From: Rubrivivax benzoatilyticus JA2 = ATCC BAA-35
GTDB lineage: Bacteria; Pseudomonadota; Gammaproteobacteria; Burkholderiales; Burkholderiaceae_C
DNA: 44,041 nucleotides
Direction of reading: 5' to 3'
Assembly: GCF_000190375.1 (NCBI RefSeq)
Contig: NZ_AEWG01000070.1
Coordinates: 1 to 44,041 of the forward strand
The position numbers and the translations under genes were made by a program. The first letter of the stretch is position 1. Every line of letters starts with the position of its first letter. Positions 19,644-29,329 of the stretch are shown here, in pieces. The notes beneath the pieces were generated by a model. The model was not told where the DNA came from, ran no database searches, and saw only the letters and a list, made by a program, of their open reading frames with translations.

Positions 19644-19744
19644 GGGCGGGGGCCGCAGGCGTGGCTGTCATGGGCCTTGGCCTTGACCTGGCCGCAGCAC
19701 GTGAACAGAGGCCGAGGCCGGCGCATGTCGAACAGTTTCACCAT
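19640..19744 (-). CDS. Candidate 34-residue small protein upstream of the ORF6N gene
   Basis: A 34-codon frame starts with ATG at 19744 (MVKLFDMRRPRPLFTCCGQV...) and ends with a TGA that overlaps the ORF6N start codon (ATGA). A full Shine-Dalgarno AGGAGG (19750-19755) lies 5 nt upstream, the strongest in this part of the window. The peptide is basic, with three Cys (a CC pair and one near the C-terminus) and two His. No family is recognised. It may be a real small protein or a leader that couples translation of the ORF6N gene. Confidence 0.45.
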   Translation of the reverse strand: MVKLFDMRRPRPLFTCCGQVKAKAHDSHACGPRP

Positions 19745-19819
19745 GCCATCCTCCTGGGCGGCACTGTCGGCGCGCCCGGGGTCGCCGGCAAGGCGGAAAC
19801 GATCCCCCGAAGGAGCGGC

Positions 19820-20899
19820 TCAGATCAGCGCCGCCACCGCCTCGCCGAGCTCGGTGGTGCTGGCGCTGCCGCCCAGGTCGGGCGTGCGCGGGCCTTCGCG
19901 CAGCACGGTTTCGATGGCGCGCACGATGGCGTCGTGGGCGGCGCGGCCGGCGCCCTGGCCGCCGGTCAGGAAGTCCAGCATCAGCGCGCCCGACCAGATC
20001 ATCGCGATCGGGTTGGCGACGTTGCGGCCGTAGATGTCGGGCGCCGAGCCGTGCACCGGCTCGAACAGCGACGGGAAACGGCGCTCGGGGTTCAGGTTGG
20101 CCGACGGCGCCAGGCCGATCGTGCCGGCGGTCGCCGGGCCCAGGTCGGACAGGATGTCGCCGAACAGGTTGCTCGCGACGACGACGTCGAAACGCTGCGG
20201 CTGCAGCACGAAACGCGCGCTCAGGATGTCGATGTGCTGCTTGTCGACGGCGACCTGCGGGTAGGCCTTCGCCATCTCGTCGGCACGCGAGTCCCACCAG
20301 GGCATGCTGATCGCGACGCCGTTGCTCTTGGTCGCCACCGTCAGGTGCCGGCGAGCGCGCGACGCCGCCAGCTCGAAGGCGAACTTCAGCACGCGGTCGG
20401 TGCCGTGGCGGCTGAAGACCGACTCCTGGATGACGATCTCGCGCTCGGTGCCGGCGAACATCGTGCCGCCGAGGTTGGTGTACTCGCCCTCGGTGTTCTC
20501 GCGCACGATCAGGTAGTCCAGGTCGCCCGGCTTGCGGCCGGCCAGCGGACAGGGCACGCCGTCGAACAGGCGCACCGGGCGCAGGTTGACGTACTGGTCG
20601 AACTCGCGGCGGAACTTCAGCAGGCTGCCCCACAGCGAGACGTTGTCCGGCACCGTCGCCGGCCAGCCGACGGCGCCGAAATAGATCGCGTCCATGCCGG
20701 CCAGCTGCTGCTTCCAGTCGTCCGGCATCATCGTGCCGTGCTGCCGGTAGTAGTCGCAGCTCGCCCAACCGATCTCGGTGAACTCCAGCGCCAGGCCGAA
20801 ACGTTCGGCGGCGCGGCGCACGGCGCGCAGGCCCTCGGGGGCGACTTCCTTGCCGATCCCGTCTCCGGGAATCAGCGCGATGCGGTAGGGGCGGCTCAT
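19820..20899 (-). CDS. Tartrate / D-malate dehydrogenase (isocitrate/isopropylmalate dehydrogenase family)
   Basis: This 359-residue cytosolic NAD-dependent, metal-dependent beta-decarboxylating dehydrogenase matches the tartrate dehydrogenase / D-malate dehydrogenase (TtuC/DmlA) branch. Features are IALIPGDGIGKEV at the N-terminus, IVRENTEGEYTNLGG, the substrate/metal Asp region VVASNLFGDILSDLG, and the NAD loop FEPVHGSAPDIYGRNVANP. Length is typical (about 360). Start 20899 (MSRPYRIALIPG) is preferred over the ATG at 20929 because it begins at the conserved strand. It lies about 70 nt downstream of the DUF1653 gene on the same strand. Substrate preference between D-malate, L-tartrate and isopropylmalate cannot be decided here. 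Confidence 0.92.
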   Translation of the reverse strand: MSRPYRIALIPGDGIGKEVAPEGLRAVRRAAERFGLALEFTEIGWASCDYYRQHGTMMPDDWKQQLAGMDAIYFGAVGWPATVPDNVSLWGSLLKFRREFDQYVNLRPVRLFDGVPCPLAGRKPGDLDYLIVRENTEGEYTNLGGTMFAGTEREIVIQESVFSRHGTDRVLKFAFELAASRARRHLTVATKSNGVAISMPWWDSRADEMAKAYPQVAVDKQHIDILSARFVLQPQRFDVVVASNLFGDILSDLGPATAGTIGLAPSANLNPERRFPSLFEPVHGSAPDIYGRNVANPIAMIWSGALMLDFLTGGQGAGRAAHDAIVRAIETVLREGPRTPDLGGSASTTELGEAVAALI

Positions 20900-20967
20900 C
20901 AGGGGGGCCTCGTCGGTCGGGGCGGCCATGCTAATCGGCGGCCGGCCGGCGTGTGCCGGGGCGGGTT

Positions 20968-21201
20968 TCAGCCGACGCGCTCGAAACGCGGGCGTACGCG
21001 GCCGTCGACGACGACGGTCTCGGCGAACATCTCGAACGGCCGCACCCAGGTGTCGGCGCTGGCGTAGAGCGGCCGGTACAGCACCAGCGGCTGCAGCGTC
21101 TCGCTGTGGCGCACGACGCCCAGCACCTCGTATTCGCCGCCCTTGTAGTGGCGCCAGCGGCCGAGGGCGATCGTCGGCAGCGGCGGCAGTGCGTCGTTCA
21201 T
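20968..21201 (-). CDS. DUF1653 domain protein
   Basis: This 77-residue protein has the compact DUF1653 fold signature: LGRWRHYKGGEYEVLGVVRH, LYRPLYASADTWVRPFEMF. Function is unknown; the domain is small and beta-rich. The ATG at 21201 overlaps the TGA of the TetR gene (ATGA), so the two are translationally coupled. A longer Arg-rich upstream frame is only the shadow of that regulator. Confidence 0.88.
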   Translation of the reverse strand: MNDALPPLPTIALGRWRHYKGGEYEVLGVVRHSETLQPLVLYRPLYASADTWVRPFEMFAETVVVDGRVRPRFERVG

Positions 21202-21881
21202 CGGGCGGACTTCCGTGTCTTGGCGGCCTTGGCCGGCGCGGCGGCGGTCTCGCGCAGCGAGGCGTCGACCAGCGCCTCGGCCATCCAGCCGACGGTGGCG
21301 TCGACCTCGGCATCGGTGGCGCCCCACAAGTCCTTCAGCACGACCCGCGCCTCGATGCCGTAGAGCACCGACAGCGCGCGGTGCAGCCGCGCCAGCGAGG
21401 CCACCGGCAGCTCGGCGGCCAGCGGCTCGATCGCGTGCGCGAGGATGCCGACGCGGTGGCCGCGGCGGTAGGGCTCTTCCTTCAGCCGCCCGGCGCGTTC
21501 CAGCGCCCAGTGCTCCAGCGACAGCTGAACTGCGGCACGCATCTGCGGCTCGAACTCGCGAAAGCGCGGGAAGGTCGATGCGAAGAGTTCGGCGACGCGG
21601 CGGCGGCCGTCGGGCTCGTCCGAGTCGAAGCTGCGCAGCGGCCCCAGCGAGACGTCGATCACCGCGGTGATCAGCGCGCTGCGGCTGGGGAAGTAGCGGT
21701 AGGCCGTCGCGCGCGAGACCTCGGCGCGGCGCGCCACCTCGGGCAGCGTCGGCACCTGGCCTTCACGGATCAGCGCCATCGCCGCGTCGAGCAGCAGGCG
21801 CCGCGTCGCGCCGCGGATGCCACCTTCGATCTCCACGGTGGGCGGCGGGGCGGGCAGCGCGGGGCGGGTCGTCTTGGGCAT
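21198..21881 (-). CDS. TetR family transcriptional regulator
   Basis: This 227-residue regulator has an N-terminal TetR HTH: LLLDAAMALIREGQ, then LPEVARRAEVSRATAYRYFP and SRSALITAV, at about residues 27-80. The C-terminal ligand-binding half is helical and unassigned. It has a Lys/Ala-rich tail. It is divergent from the Tm-1-like gene, with a perfect-arm palindrome TGAGAC-N4-GTCTCA in the 93-nt gap, so it probably represses that gene and itself. The ligand is unknown. The start at 21881 (MPKTTRPALPAPPP) excludes a long upstream frame that overlaps the divergent gene. Confidence 0.92.
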   Translation of the reverse strand: MPKTTRPALPAPPPTVEIEGGIRGATRRLLLDAAMALIREGQVPTLPEVARRAEVSRATAYRYFPSRSALITAVIDVSLGPLRSFDSDEPDGRRRVAELFASTFPRFREFEPQMRAAVQLSLEHWALERAGRLKEEPYRRGHRVGILAHAIEPLAAELPVASLARLHRALSVLYGIEARVVLKDLWGATDAEVDATVGWMAEALVDASLRETAAAPAKAAKTRKSAR

Positions 21882-21923
21882 CTCGGGCTCGGGTTGGCGC
21901 GGATTGCAACACAGGTCGCGCAG

Positions 21924-21939
21924 TGAGACACTCGTCTCA
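21924..21939. promoter_or_regulatory. Palindromic operator, probably for the adjacent TetR regulator
   Basis: TGAGACACTCGTCTCA: perfect 6-bp inverted arms with a 4-bp spacer, midway in the divergent promoter gap (42 nt from the TetR start, 35 nt from the Tm-1-like start). Architecture and place are those of a TetR operator; binding is inferred. Confidence 0.65.
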
Positions 21940-21974
21940 TATTCAGCCCGACGTCTCCATTCCCGAGGAGCAGC

Positions 21975-22706
21975 ATGGACCCGACCGCCCCCCGCTACGC
22001 CGTCGTCGCCGGCACTTTCGACACCAAGGCGCGTGAACTCGTCTTCCTGCGCGACTGCCTGGCCGCGATGGGCGTGGCCACGCGCACCGTGGATCTCTCG
22101 ACGCAGGGCCGCGGCGCCGGCGTCGACGTCACGGCCGAAGAGGTGGCGGCCTGCCACCCGCAAGGCGCGGCGGCAGTCTTCACCGGCGACCGCGGCAGCG
22201 CGGTGATCGCGATGGCGCAGGCGTTCGAGCACTGGGTGCGCGGCCGCGACGACATCGCCGGGCTGCTGTCGGCCGGCGGCTCGGGCGCCACCGCGCTGGC
22301 CACGCCGGCGATGCGCGCCTTGCCGGTCGGCGTGCCCAAGCTGATGGTCAGCACCGTCGCCTCGGGCGACGTGCGGCCCTACGTCGGCCCCAGCGACATC
22401 TGCATGATGTACTCGGTCACCGACGTGCAGGGGCTCAACCGCATCAGCCAGCGTGTTCTGGCCAACGCCGCGCACGCGATGGGCGGCATGGTGCGCGAGC
22501 GCGCCGAGTTCACGTCGACGAAGCCGGCGATCGGGCTGACGATGTTCGGCGTCACGACGCCCTGCGTGCAGGCGATGACCGCGCTGCTGGAGCCCGACTA
22601 CGACTGCCTGGTGTTCCACGCCACCGGCACCGGCGGCCAGTCGATGGAGAAACTAGCCGACTCGCACCTGCTGGCGAAGAAGTTCAAGGCGATCCAGCGC
22701 GCATAA
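21975..22706 (+). CDS. Tm-1-like / UPF0261 protein, C-terminally shortened
   Basis: This 243-residue protein matches the N-terminal part of the Tm-1-like ATP-binding (UPF0261) family: [58 protein letters not shown] and [17 protein letters not shown]. Family members usually have about 400 residues. Here the sequence ends soon after the [10 protein letters not shown] motif with an unrelated basic tail ([10 protein letters not shown]), so the last third or more is missing. This looks like a deletion or a derived short form. GAGGAG lies 5 nt before the ATG. It is divergent from, and probably controlled by, the TetR gene. Function is unknown; the founding tomato Tm-1 inhibits a viral replicase, which says little about bacterial members. 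Confidence 0.8.
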   Translation: MDPTAPRYAVVAGTFDTKARELVFLRDCLAAMGVATRTVDLSTQGRGAGVDVTAEEVAACHPQGAAAVFTGDRGSAVIAMAQAFEHWVRGRDDIAGLLSAGGSGATALATPAMRALPVGVPKLMVSTVASGDVRPYVGPSDICMMYSVTDVQGLNRISQRVLANAAHAMGGMVRERAEFTSTKPAIGLTMFGVTTPCVQAMTALLEPDYDCLVFHATGTGGQSMEKLADSHLLAKKFKAIQRA

Positions 22707-22710
22707 ACCT

Positions 22711-22730
22711 CGGCGCCCACGCGGGCGCCG
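22711..22730. terminator. Hairpin after the Tm-1-like gene
   Basis: CGGCGCCC-ACGC-GGGCGCCG: an 8-bp perfect stem with a 4-nt loop, starting 4 nt after the stop. It lacks a U tract, so it may be a weak terminator or an mRNA 3'-end stabiliser. Confidence 0.5.
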
Positions 22731-22785
22731 GCCTCGTGCCATCGTCGCGCCCGGCCGCCCTGCCCCGGGGCGGGGAGGACGCACG

Positions 22786-23175
22786 ATGAGCACCTGGCGC
22801 AGGAAACCGGCGAACGAGCCCTTCGCCGCCGACGAGATCGAGGCCCGGCTGAAGGACGAGCTGCCGGTCTGGCAGCACGAGGACGGCTGGATCCGCCGCA
22901 CGTACAGGACGGCCAGCTGGAAAGGCACGCTGATGGTCGTCAACACCGTCGGCCACCTCGCCGAAGCCGCCTGGCACCACCCCGACCTGACGGTGTCCTA
23001 CGCCTCGGTCACGGTGAAGCTGCAGACGCACGACGCCCAGGGCATCACCGAGAAGGACTTCGCGCTGGCGAAGAAGATCGACGAGGTGCTGATGTGGCAG
23101 CCCGAGCGCGACGCCGACCCGGTGTTCGAAGGCACGCCCGACGACCCGCGTTTCAAGTACCTCGAACACGACTGA
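22786..23175 (+). CDS. 4a-hydroxytetrahydrobiopterin dehydratase (pterin-4a-carbinolamine dehydratase)
   Basis: This 129-residue protein has the PCD fold. The family motif is clear: EAAWHHPDLTVSYASVTVKL followed by QTHD, with the His-His pair and the downstream His that form the active site. It would dehydrate 4a-hydroxytetrahydropterin to recycle the cofactor of aromatic amino acid hydroxylases, or serve another pterin role. It has a C-terminal extension of about 25 residues. It lies upstream of the pabB-pabC gene, which is also pterin/folate-related, with 121 nt and a GC-rich palindrome between them. No phenylalanine hydroxylase is in the window. Confidence 0.9.
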   Translation: MSTWRRKPANEPFAADEIEARLKDELPVWQHEDGWIRRTYRTASWKGTLMVVNTVGHLAEAAWHHPDLTVSYASVTVKLQTHDAQGITEKDFALAKKIDEVLMWQPERDADPVFEGTPDDPRFKYLEHD

Positions 23176-23177
23176 AG

Positions 23178-23193
23178 CCGGCCCGCGGGCCGG
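23178..23193. terminator. GC palindrome after the pterin dehydratase gene
   Basis: CCGGCCCGCGGGCCGG, a 16-nt perfect palindrome 3 nt after the stop codon, with no U tract. It is possibly a weak terminator or mRNA end. The remaining gap to pabB shows nothing else. Confidence 0.4.
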
Positions 23194-23296
23194 GCACGGC
23201 ACACTCTCGCGCCGCGCGACCACGAGTCGCCGCTGCCGGCGGGCGTCACGACTCGCCGTCGGTCGACGAACACCCGAGCCCGTACCTGCCCCCACG

Positions 23297-25211
23297 ATGA
23301 GCCTCCCCTGCGCCCTGCTCGACGACCGCGACGCCACGCCGGCGTCGCCGACGAGCCGGCTCTACACCGGCTTCGTGCACGAGCACCGCTGCACCGACCC
23401 GGCGGCGCTGGACACGACCTGGGACGCCGTCGCGGCCGACCAGCGCGCCGGGCTGCACGCGCTGCTGCTGGCCGACTACGAGTGGGGCGCCAAGCTGCAG
23501 CGTGCCGGCACGGCGCGGCTGGCGGCCGACGACGGGTCCAGCCTGCGGGTGCTGATGTTCCGCCGCCTGGAGCGCCTGTCGCGCGAGCAGGCCGACGCCT
23601 GGCTCGCCGCCCAGCCCGGCGCCGGCGACGCGGCCGGCGTCGGTGCGCTCGAGCCCAGCGTCACGCGCGACGAGTTCCACGCCGCGATCGCACGCATCCA
23701 CGAGGCCATCGCCGCCGGCGAGACCTACCAGGTCAACTACAGCTTGCGCCTGCACGGCCGCGCCTGGGGCGCGCCGGTGGCGCTGTACCGCGCCTTGCGC
23801 GCGCGCCAGCCGGTGGCCTACGGCGCCTACGTCGTGCTGCCGCCGGGCGGGCCGGCGACACATCTGCTGTCGTGTTCGCCCGAGCTCTTCGTGCGCCACG
23901 AGGCCGGTGTCGTCACCGCGCGGCCGATGAAGGGCACGGCGCCGCGCACCGGCGCGCCCGAAGGCGACCGCGACACGGCGCGGCGGCTGTCGCTGGACGT
24001 CAAGAACCGCGCCGAGAACCTGATGATCGTCGACCTGCTGCGCAACGACCTCGGCCGCGTCGCCGAGATCGGCTCGGTCCAGGTGCCGGCGCTGTTCTCG
24101 GTCGAGCCCTACGCGACGGTGTTCCAGATGACCTCGACGGTGCAGGCGCGGCTGCGGACCGACATCGGGCCGGCGGCGCTGCTGCACGCGATCTTCCCCT
24201 GCGGCTCGATCACCGGCGCGCCCAAGCTGCACACGATGGACCTGATCGCCGCGCTGGAGAGCACGCCGCGCGGCCTGTACTGCGGCGCCATCGGCTGGGT
24301 CGACGCGCCACCGCCCGGGCGTGTGCTCGGTGACCTGTGCTGGTCGGTCGCGATCCGCACGCTGACGCTGGCGGCCCCCGCGGCCGACGGCACGCGCACG
24401 CTGACACTGGGGGTCGGCGCCGGCATCGTGCAGGACAGCCGCGCCGCCGACGAACACGACGAGTGCCGGCTGAAGGCCCGTTTCCTCACCGGGCTGGACC
24501 CGGGTTTCGAGCTGATCGAGACCGTGCGCGCCGAAGCCGGCGGGCGTTTGCCGCTGCTGGAGCGCCACCTCGCGCGCCTGTCGGCCAGCGCCGCCACGCT
24601 GGGGCTTCGCACTCGACGCCGCCGCGGCGCGGCGTGCGCTGCAGGCCGCCGCGGCCGCCGGCCACGGCGCGGCGCAGCGCCTGCGGCTGACGCTGGCGCA
24701 CGACGGCCGCCTGACGATCGTGCGCGCGCCGCTGGCACCGTTGCCACCCGGCCCGGTGCGGCTGCGCTGGGCCGAGGCGCCGCTGCCCGGCCCGCGCCCG
24801 CTGGCCGCGCACAAGACCACCGAGCGTGCGCTCTACGACGCCGGCGTGCGCGCCGCCGAAGCCGCCGGCGCCTTCGACACGCTGTTCTGCAACGCCGACG
24901 GCCACGTCGTCGAAGGCGGGCGTTGCACGCTGTTCGCCAAGATCGACGGCCGCTGGTGCACGCCGCCACTGGCCGACGGCGCGCTGGCCGGCGTGCAGCG
25001 GGCCGCGCTGCTGGCCGACCCGGCCTGGGACGCCGTCGAGCGGCCGCTGACCCGCGCCGACGTCGAACGCGCCGAAGCCCTCGTCGTCTGCAACGCGCTG
25101 CGCGGCGTGCTGCCGGTGGCCGGTTTCGTCGACCCCGCTGCGGCACCGGCCGGCGCGGGCTCGCAGGCCTCGCCCGCGGCCAGCGGCCTGCGCGTGAACT
25201 TCGACCGCTGA
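23297..25211 (+). CDS. pabB: Aminodeoxychorismate synthase component I fused to aminodeoxychorismate lyase, with a frameshift
   Basis: This is a PabB-PabC fusion for p-aminobenzoate (folate) synthesis. The PabB part (to about residue 410) is complete: QVNYSLRLHG, HLLSCSPELF, RPMKGTAPRTG, LDVKNRAENLMIVDLLRNDL, FPCGSITGAPK. The lyase part begins FELIETVRAEAGGRLPLLER. At the G4 run 24601-24604 the frame shifts: the lyase continues one base off as FALDAAAARRALQAAA, then LAAHKTTERALYDAG, FCNADGHVVEGGRCTLFAK and CNALRGVLPV, ending at 25211. Removing one G restores one continuous frame of about 637 codons. As written, translation would run on in an Arg-rich frame to 25255. It is either a sequence error or a recent loss of the lyase half. 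The Shine-Dalgarno is weak. Confidence 0.85.
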
Positions 25212-25356
25212 AATCCCGCCTGATCCGCTCGGCAACCCCCCCTTGCGCTCGCTAGACTTCCGGCCGGCCGGGCAGAATCCCGGCCGCTGATGGCACCCCT
25301 CTGCCGGGGAAGATCGACGGCGCGACCAGGCAGTACCGCGCGGAACAGGCAGGCCC

Positions 25357-27084
25357 ATGAACGACTCCCCCGCCGCTGCGCGGGATCTCTTCCACCGCCG
25401 GCTCGAACAGAGCCTCATGGCGGCTTTTCTCCTGATGGTGCTGCTGGTCTGCACGGCAGCCATCCTCTACGGGCGCGAGGAGCGGCGGGACCGCATCGAC
25501 AGCGCCACCGAACAGGCCGCGACCCTGACGCGCGCACTCGAGGAGCATGTCCGCCGCAGCGTCGGCGCCGTCGACGTGATCCTGCAGACGATCGCGACCG
25601 ACGCGCTGGCGCGGCGTGAGATCGACGGCCTGCCGCGCGAGCTGGCACGCAAGCGGGCGCTGCTGCCGCAGGCGCGCTGGCTGGCGATCTACGGCCCCGA
25701 ACTCGAGCTGCAGGGCGCCAGCGGCGACGACGACGTGCTGCGTGACGCGGCCGCGCTGCGCGCGACGCTGTCCGCCACGCTGCGGGCCAGCGACGAACGC
25801 CTGCACGTCGGCCCGCCGCTGGGCGATGCCGCCGCACCGGTGATCCCGGTGACCCGGCGCATCGTCGGCGGCGACGGCACGGTGCTGGGGGTCGCCGTCG
25901 CGATGCTCGACAGCGAACACTTCGAGCGCTTCTACCGCGAGCTGGAGCTGTCGCCGGCGCACAGCCTGGTGCTGACACGCGCCGACGGCCTGCTGCTGCT
26001 GCGCTACCCGCAGTACGCGTCGATGCGCCCCGGGCTGGACATGTCCACGCTGTCGCCGGTGTTCAGCGCGCCCAGGCCGCTGGCCGGCCCGGTGACCTTG
26101 CAGGCGGCCAGCGCGATCGACGGTGTCGAGCGCCTGCTGACCTATCGCGAGATCGGGCAGCCGGCGCTGCTGGTGGGCATCGGCCAGGACCTGCATCCGC
26201 TGCTCGCGCCGTGGCGCCAGCGGGTGCTGACGCTGGCCTTCGGCGTGGCCGGCGTCGTCGCCGCGCTGACGTTGCTGCTGTGGGCGGCGCTGGCGCAGAT
26301 CCGCCGCAGCGCCGAGGCCGAGCGCCGGCACCGCGAGACGCTGGAGCACAAGGTGCGCGAGCGCACCGCCGAGCTCGAGCACGCCAACGAGGAGCTGCGC
26401 GCCTTCACCTACTCGGCCTCGCACGACCTGCGCGGGCCGCTGCACGGCATCCACGGCGTGATGCAGCTGCTGCGCCACAAACACGGCAAGACGCTGCCCG
26501 AGGCGGCGCTGGACATCCTCCATCACGCCGAGAACAGCGTCGCGAACATGGTGCGGCTGACCGAGGACCTGCTGACGCTGTCGGGCGTCGGCCGGCGCAC
26601 GCTCGAGCCGCAGCCCGTCGACCTGAGCGCGATGGCCTGGGAGATCGCCGCCGAGCTCGCCGACGCCGATCCGGAGTACCACGTCGAGCTGCGTGTCGAG
26701 CCGGAAATGAGCGTCGTCGGCGACCCGGGGCTGCTGCGCATCGCGCTTCACAACCTGCTGGCCAACGCCTGGAAGTACAGCTCGCGCGCCGAGGAGCCGG
26801 TGGTCGAGGTGACGTCCGAGGTCTTCAACGGCGAGCGCATCTTCATCGTGCGCGACAACGGCGCCGGCTTCGACGCCGCGCACGCGCACCGCCTGTTCCA
26901 GCCCTTCCAGCGTCTGCACAGCAGCCGCGAGTTCCCGGGCACCGGCGTCGGCCTGGCGACGGTGGCGCGCGTGGTGCGGCGCCACGGCGGGCGGGTCTGG
27001 GCCGACGGCGCGCCGGGCGCTGGCGCGGCCTTCCGCTTCACGCTGCCCGAGCCCGAGGACAGCACGCTGGCGCAGCCGGCCTGA
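25357..27084 (+). CDS. Orphan sensor histidine kinase with periplasmic PDC-like domain
   Basis: This 575-residue inner-membrane kinase has TM1 at about 20-40 (LMAAFLLMVLLVCTAAILYG), a periplasmic sensor resembling double-CACHE/PDC domains (RALEEHVRRSVGAVDVILQT and onwards), and TM2 at about 287-310. A coiled coil (ETLEHKVRERTAELEHANEE) leads to HisKA with His356 (YSASHDLRGPLHG). The HATPase has LHNLLANAWKYS, DNGAGF and GTGVGLATV. No response regulator is adjacent and it lacks its own receiver. It precedes ureE by 65 nt on the same strand, so co-transcription is possible. The signal is unknown. The 145-nt gap before it shows only a short fragment resembling repeat block 1. Confidence 0.92.
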   Translation: MNDSPAAARDLFHRRLEQSLMAAFLLMVLLVCTAAILYGREERRDRIDSATEQAATLTRALEEHVRRSVGAVDVILQTIATDALARREIDGLPRELARKRALLPQARWLAIYGPELELQGASGDDDVLRDAAALRATLSATLRASDERLHVGPPLGDAAAPVIPVTRRIVGGDGTVLGVAVAMLDSEHFERFYRELELSPAHSLVLTRADGLLLLRYPQYASMRPGLDMSTLSPVFSAPRPLAGPVTLQAASAIDGVERLLTYREIGQPALLVGIGQDLHPLLAPWRQRVLTLAFGVAGVVAALTLLLWAALAQIRRSAEAERRHRETLEHKVRERTAELEHANEELRAFTYSASHDLRGPLHGIHGVMQLLRHKHGKTLPEAALDILHHAENSVANMVRLTEDLLTLSGVGRRTLEPQPVDLSAMAWEIAAELADADPEYHVELRVEPEMSVVGDPGLLRIALHNLLANAWKYSSRAEEPVVEVTSEVFNGERIFIVRDNGAGFDAAHAHRLFQPFQRLHSSREFPGTGVGLATVARVVRRHGGRVWADGAPGAGAAFRFTLPEPEDSTLAQPA

Positions 27085-27149
27085 CGGCCGGCGGGGGCTA
27101 GACTGCGTGTCTCCGGGCGGCCTGGCCGCCCCGTACTGGATTGCCCCCG

Positions 27150-27905
27150 ATGCTCACCGTCAACAAGATCATTCCCCAGGGCCGCGGCCTCGCCGGTGCG
27201 CTGCTCAAACGCGCCCCGGCCGTCGAGCTGGACTGGGACACGCGGCAGAAGAGCCGCTTCGACGCCACCGACAGCGCCGGGCGTGTGCTCGGTGTCTTCC
27301 TGCCGCGCGGCAGCGTGGTGCGCGGCGGCGACGTGCTCGTCGCCGAGGACGGCTCGCTGGTGCGCGTGGGCGCGGCGGCGCAGCCGGTGCTCGTCGTGCG
27401 CGCCGCCGCGCCGTTCGAGCTGATGCGCGCCGCCTACCACCTGGGCAACCGCCACGTCGCGCTGGAACTGCGCCACGAGCACCTGAAGCTCGAACCCGAC
27501 CACGTGCTCGCCGAGATGCTGCGCCGCATGGGGCTGGACGTCGCCGAGGCGCACGAGCCGTTCGAGCCCGAAGGCGGGGCCTATGCCGCGGACGGGCACG
27601 GCCATCAACACGCCCACGGCCACACGCACGAAGGCTGCGGCCACGACCACGCGACCGGCGGCTGCGGCCACGATCACGGCCACGAGCACCACCACGCCAA
27701 GGCCGCGGCGCCGGCGCACGCGGCGGCCTGCGGGCACGACCACGGTCACGATCATGGCAGCGGCTGCGGCCACGATCACGGGCACGACCACGGCCCGGCA
27801 CACGCGCCGGCGGCAGGCCACGGGCATGCCCACGGCGGCTGCGGTGGCCACGGCGGTTGCGGCGGGCACGGCGGCTGCGGCGGCGGCCACCACGGCCACC
27901 GCTGA
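27150..27905 (+). CDS. ureE: Urease accessory protein UreE with very long His-rich tail
   Basis: UreE is a cytoplasmic nickel metallochaperone that delivers Ni to the UreG-UreF-UreD-apourease complex. Residues 1-145 are the usual UreE fold: [59 protein letters not shown]. From about residue 150 to 251 the protein is a metal-binding tail with about 32 His and 7 Cys in GHDHGHDHG- and [13 protein letters not shown] repeats. Most UreE tails have about 10-15 His, so this one is unusually large and suggests nickel storage. The ATG at 27150 gives MLTVNKI; ureF starts 2 nt after the stop. It is separated from ureC by 16 kb. Confidence 0.97.
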   Translation: MLTVNKIIPQGRGLAGALLKRAPAVELDWDTRQKSRFDATDSAGRVLGVFLPRGSVVRGGDVLVAEDGSLVRVGAAAQPVLVVRAAAPFELMRAAYHLGNRHVALELRHEHLKLEPDHVLAEMLRRMGLDVAEAHEPFEPEGGAYAADGHGHQHAHGHTHEGCGHDHATGGCGHDHGHEHHHAKAAAPAHAAACGHDHGHDHGSGCGHDHGHDHGPAHAPAAGHGHAHGGCGGHGGCGGHGGCGGGHHGHR

Positions 27906-27906
27906 G

Positions 27907-28590
27907 GTGCAGGCCCCGACGCTGCTGCGGCTGATCTGGCTGGCCTCGCCGGCGCTGCCGGTCGGCGGCTTCAGCTACTCCGAAGGCCTGGAGGCGGCCG
28001 TCGACGCCGGCCGGCTGCAGGGCGAGGCCGGTGCACGCGACTGGCTGCTGGCGCAGCTGGAGCTGACGCTGGCGCGTGCCGACGGCCCCGCGCTGGTGCA
28101 GGCGATGCGCGCCTGGCGCGACGGCGACGCGGCGCGTGTGCGCGAGCTCAACGACTGGGTGCAGGCCAGCCGCGAAAGCGCCGAGTTCCGGCTGCAGGCC
28201 GAGCAGATGGGGCGCTCGCTGGTCGAGTGGCTGAAGAACGGCGAACAGGCCGGCGATGCACGCATCGCCACGCTGGCCGCGCTGCCGCCGGCGCCGACCT
28301 GGCCGGTCGGCTTCGCGCTCGCCGCGGTGCTGGCCGACGCGCCCGAACGCGAGGCGCTGCTGGCCTTCGGCTTCGGCTGGGCCGAGAACCTGGTGCAGGC
28401 GGCGATGAAGGCCGTGCCGCTGGGCCAGGCCGCGGCGCAGCGCATCCTCGCCGCGCTGGCCGCGGCGCTGCCGGCGGCCGCCGACCGTGCGCTGGCCGCC
28501 GACGACGCCGGCCGCGTCGCCTTCGCGCCGATGCTGGCGGTGCTGTCGGCGCGGCACGAGGCGCAGTACTCGCGGCTGTTCCGGTCCTGA
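27907..28590 (+). CDS. ureF: Urease accessory protein UreF
   Basis: This 227-residue all-helical protein binds UreD and UreG during nickel insertion and gates GTP hydrolysis. The diagnostic N-terminus is [20 protein letters not shown]; also present are [12 protein letters not shown] and [20 protein letters not shown] at the C-terminus. The start is GTG at 27907, one base after the ureE stop, because no ATG lies near the conserved N-terminus and upstream in-frame sequence is the His-tail DNA read in another frame. It is coupled with ureE. Confidence 0.94.
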   Translation: MQAPTLLRLIWLASPALPVGGFSYSEGLEAAVDAGRLQGEAGARDWLLAQLELTLARADGPALVQAMRAWRDGDAARVRELNDWVQASRESAEFRLQAEQMGRSLVEWLKNGEQAGDARIATLAALPPAPTWPVGFALAAVLADAPEREALLAFGFGWAENLVQAAMKAVPLGQAAAQRILAALAAALPAAADRALAADDAGRVAFAPMLAVLSARHEAQYSRLFRS

Positions 28591-28621
28591 GCGCGGGCAC
28601 GGTTGCTGCATGATCTGCGGC

Positions 28622-29269
<648 letters not shown>

Positions 29270-29329
29270 GCCGGCGGCGTGCGGACGCACAACGACGAGG
29301 TCAGGTCTGGCGCGCACAACGCGCAAAAC

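Noticed and set aside
25225..25255. A third copy of the mosaic repeat before the orphan kinase
   Set aside because: Only about 14 bases (CTTGCGCTCGCTAG) resemble block 1; too short to call.
27597..27902. DNA tandem repeat as an intergenic element
   Set aside because: The repetitiveness comes from His/Gly/Asp codons of the UreE tail.
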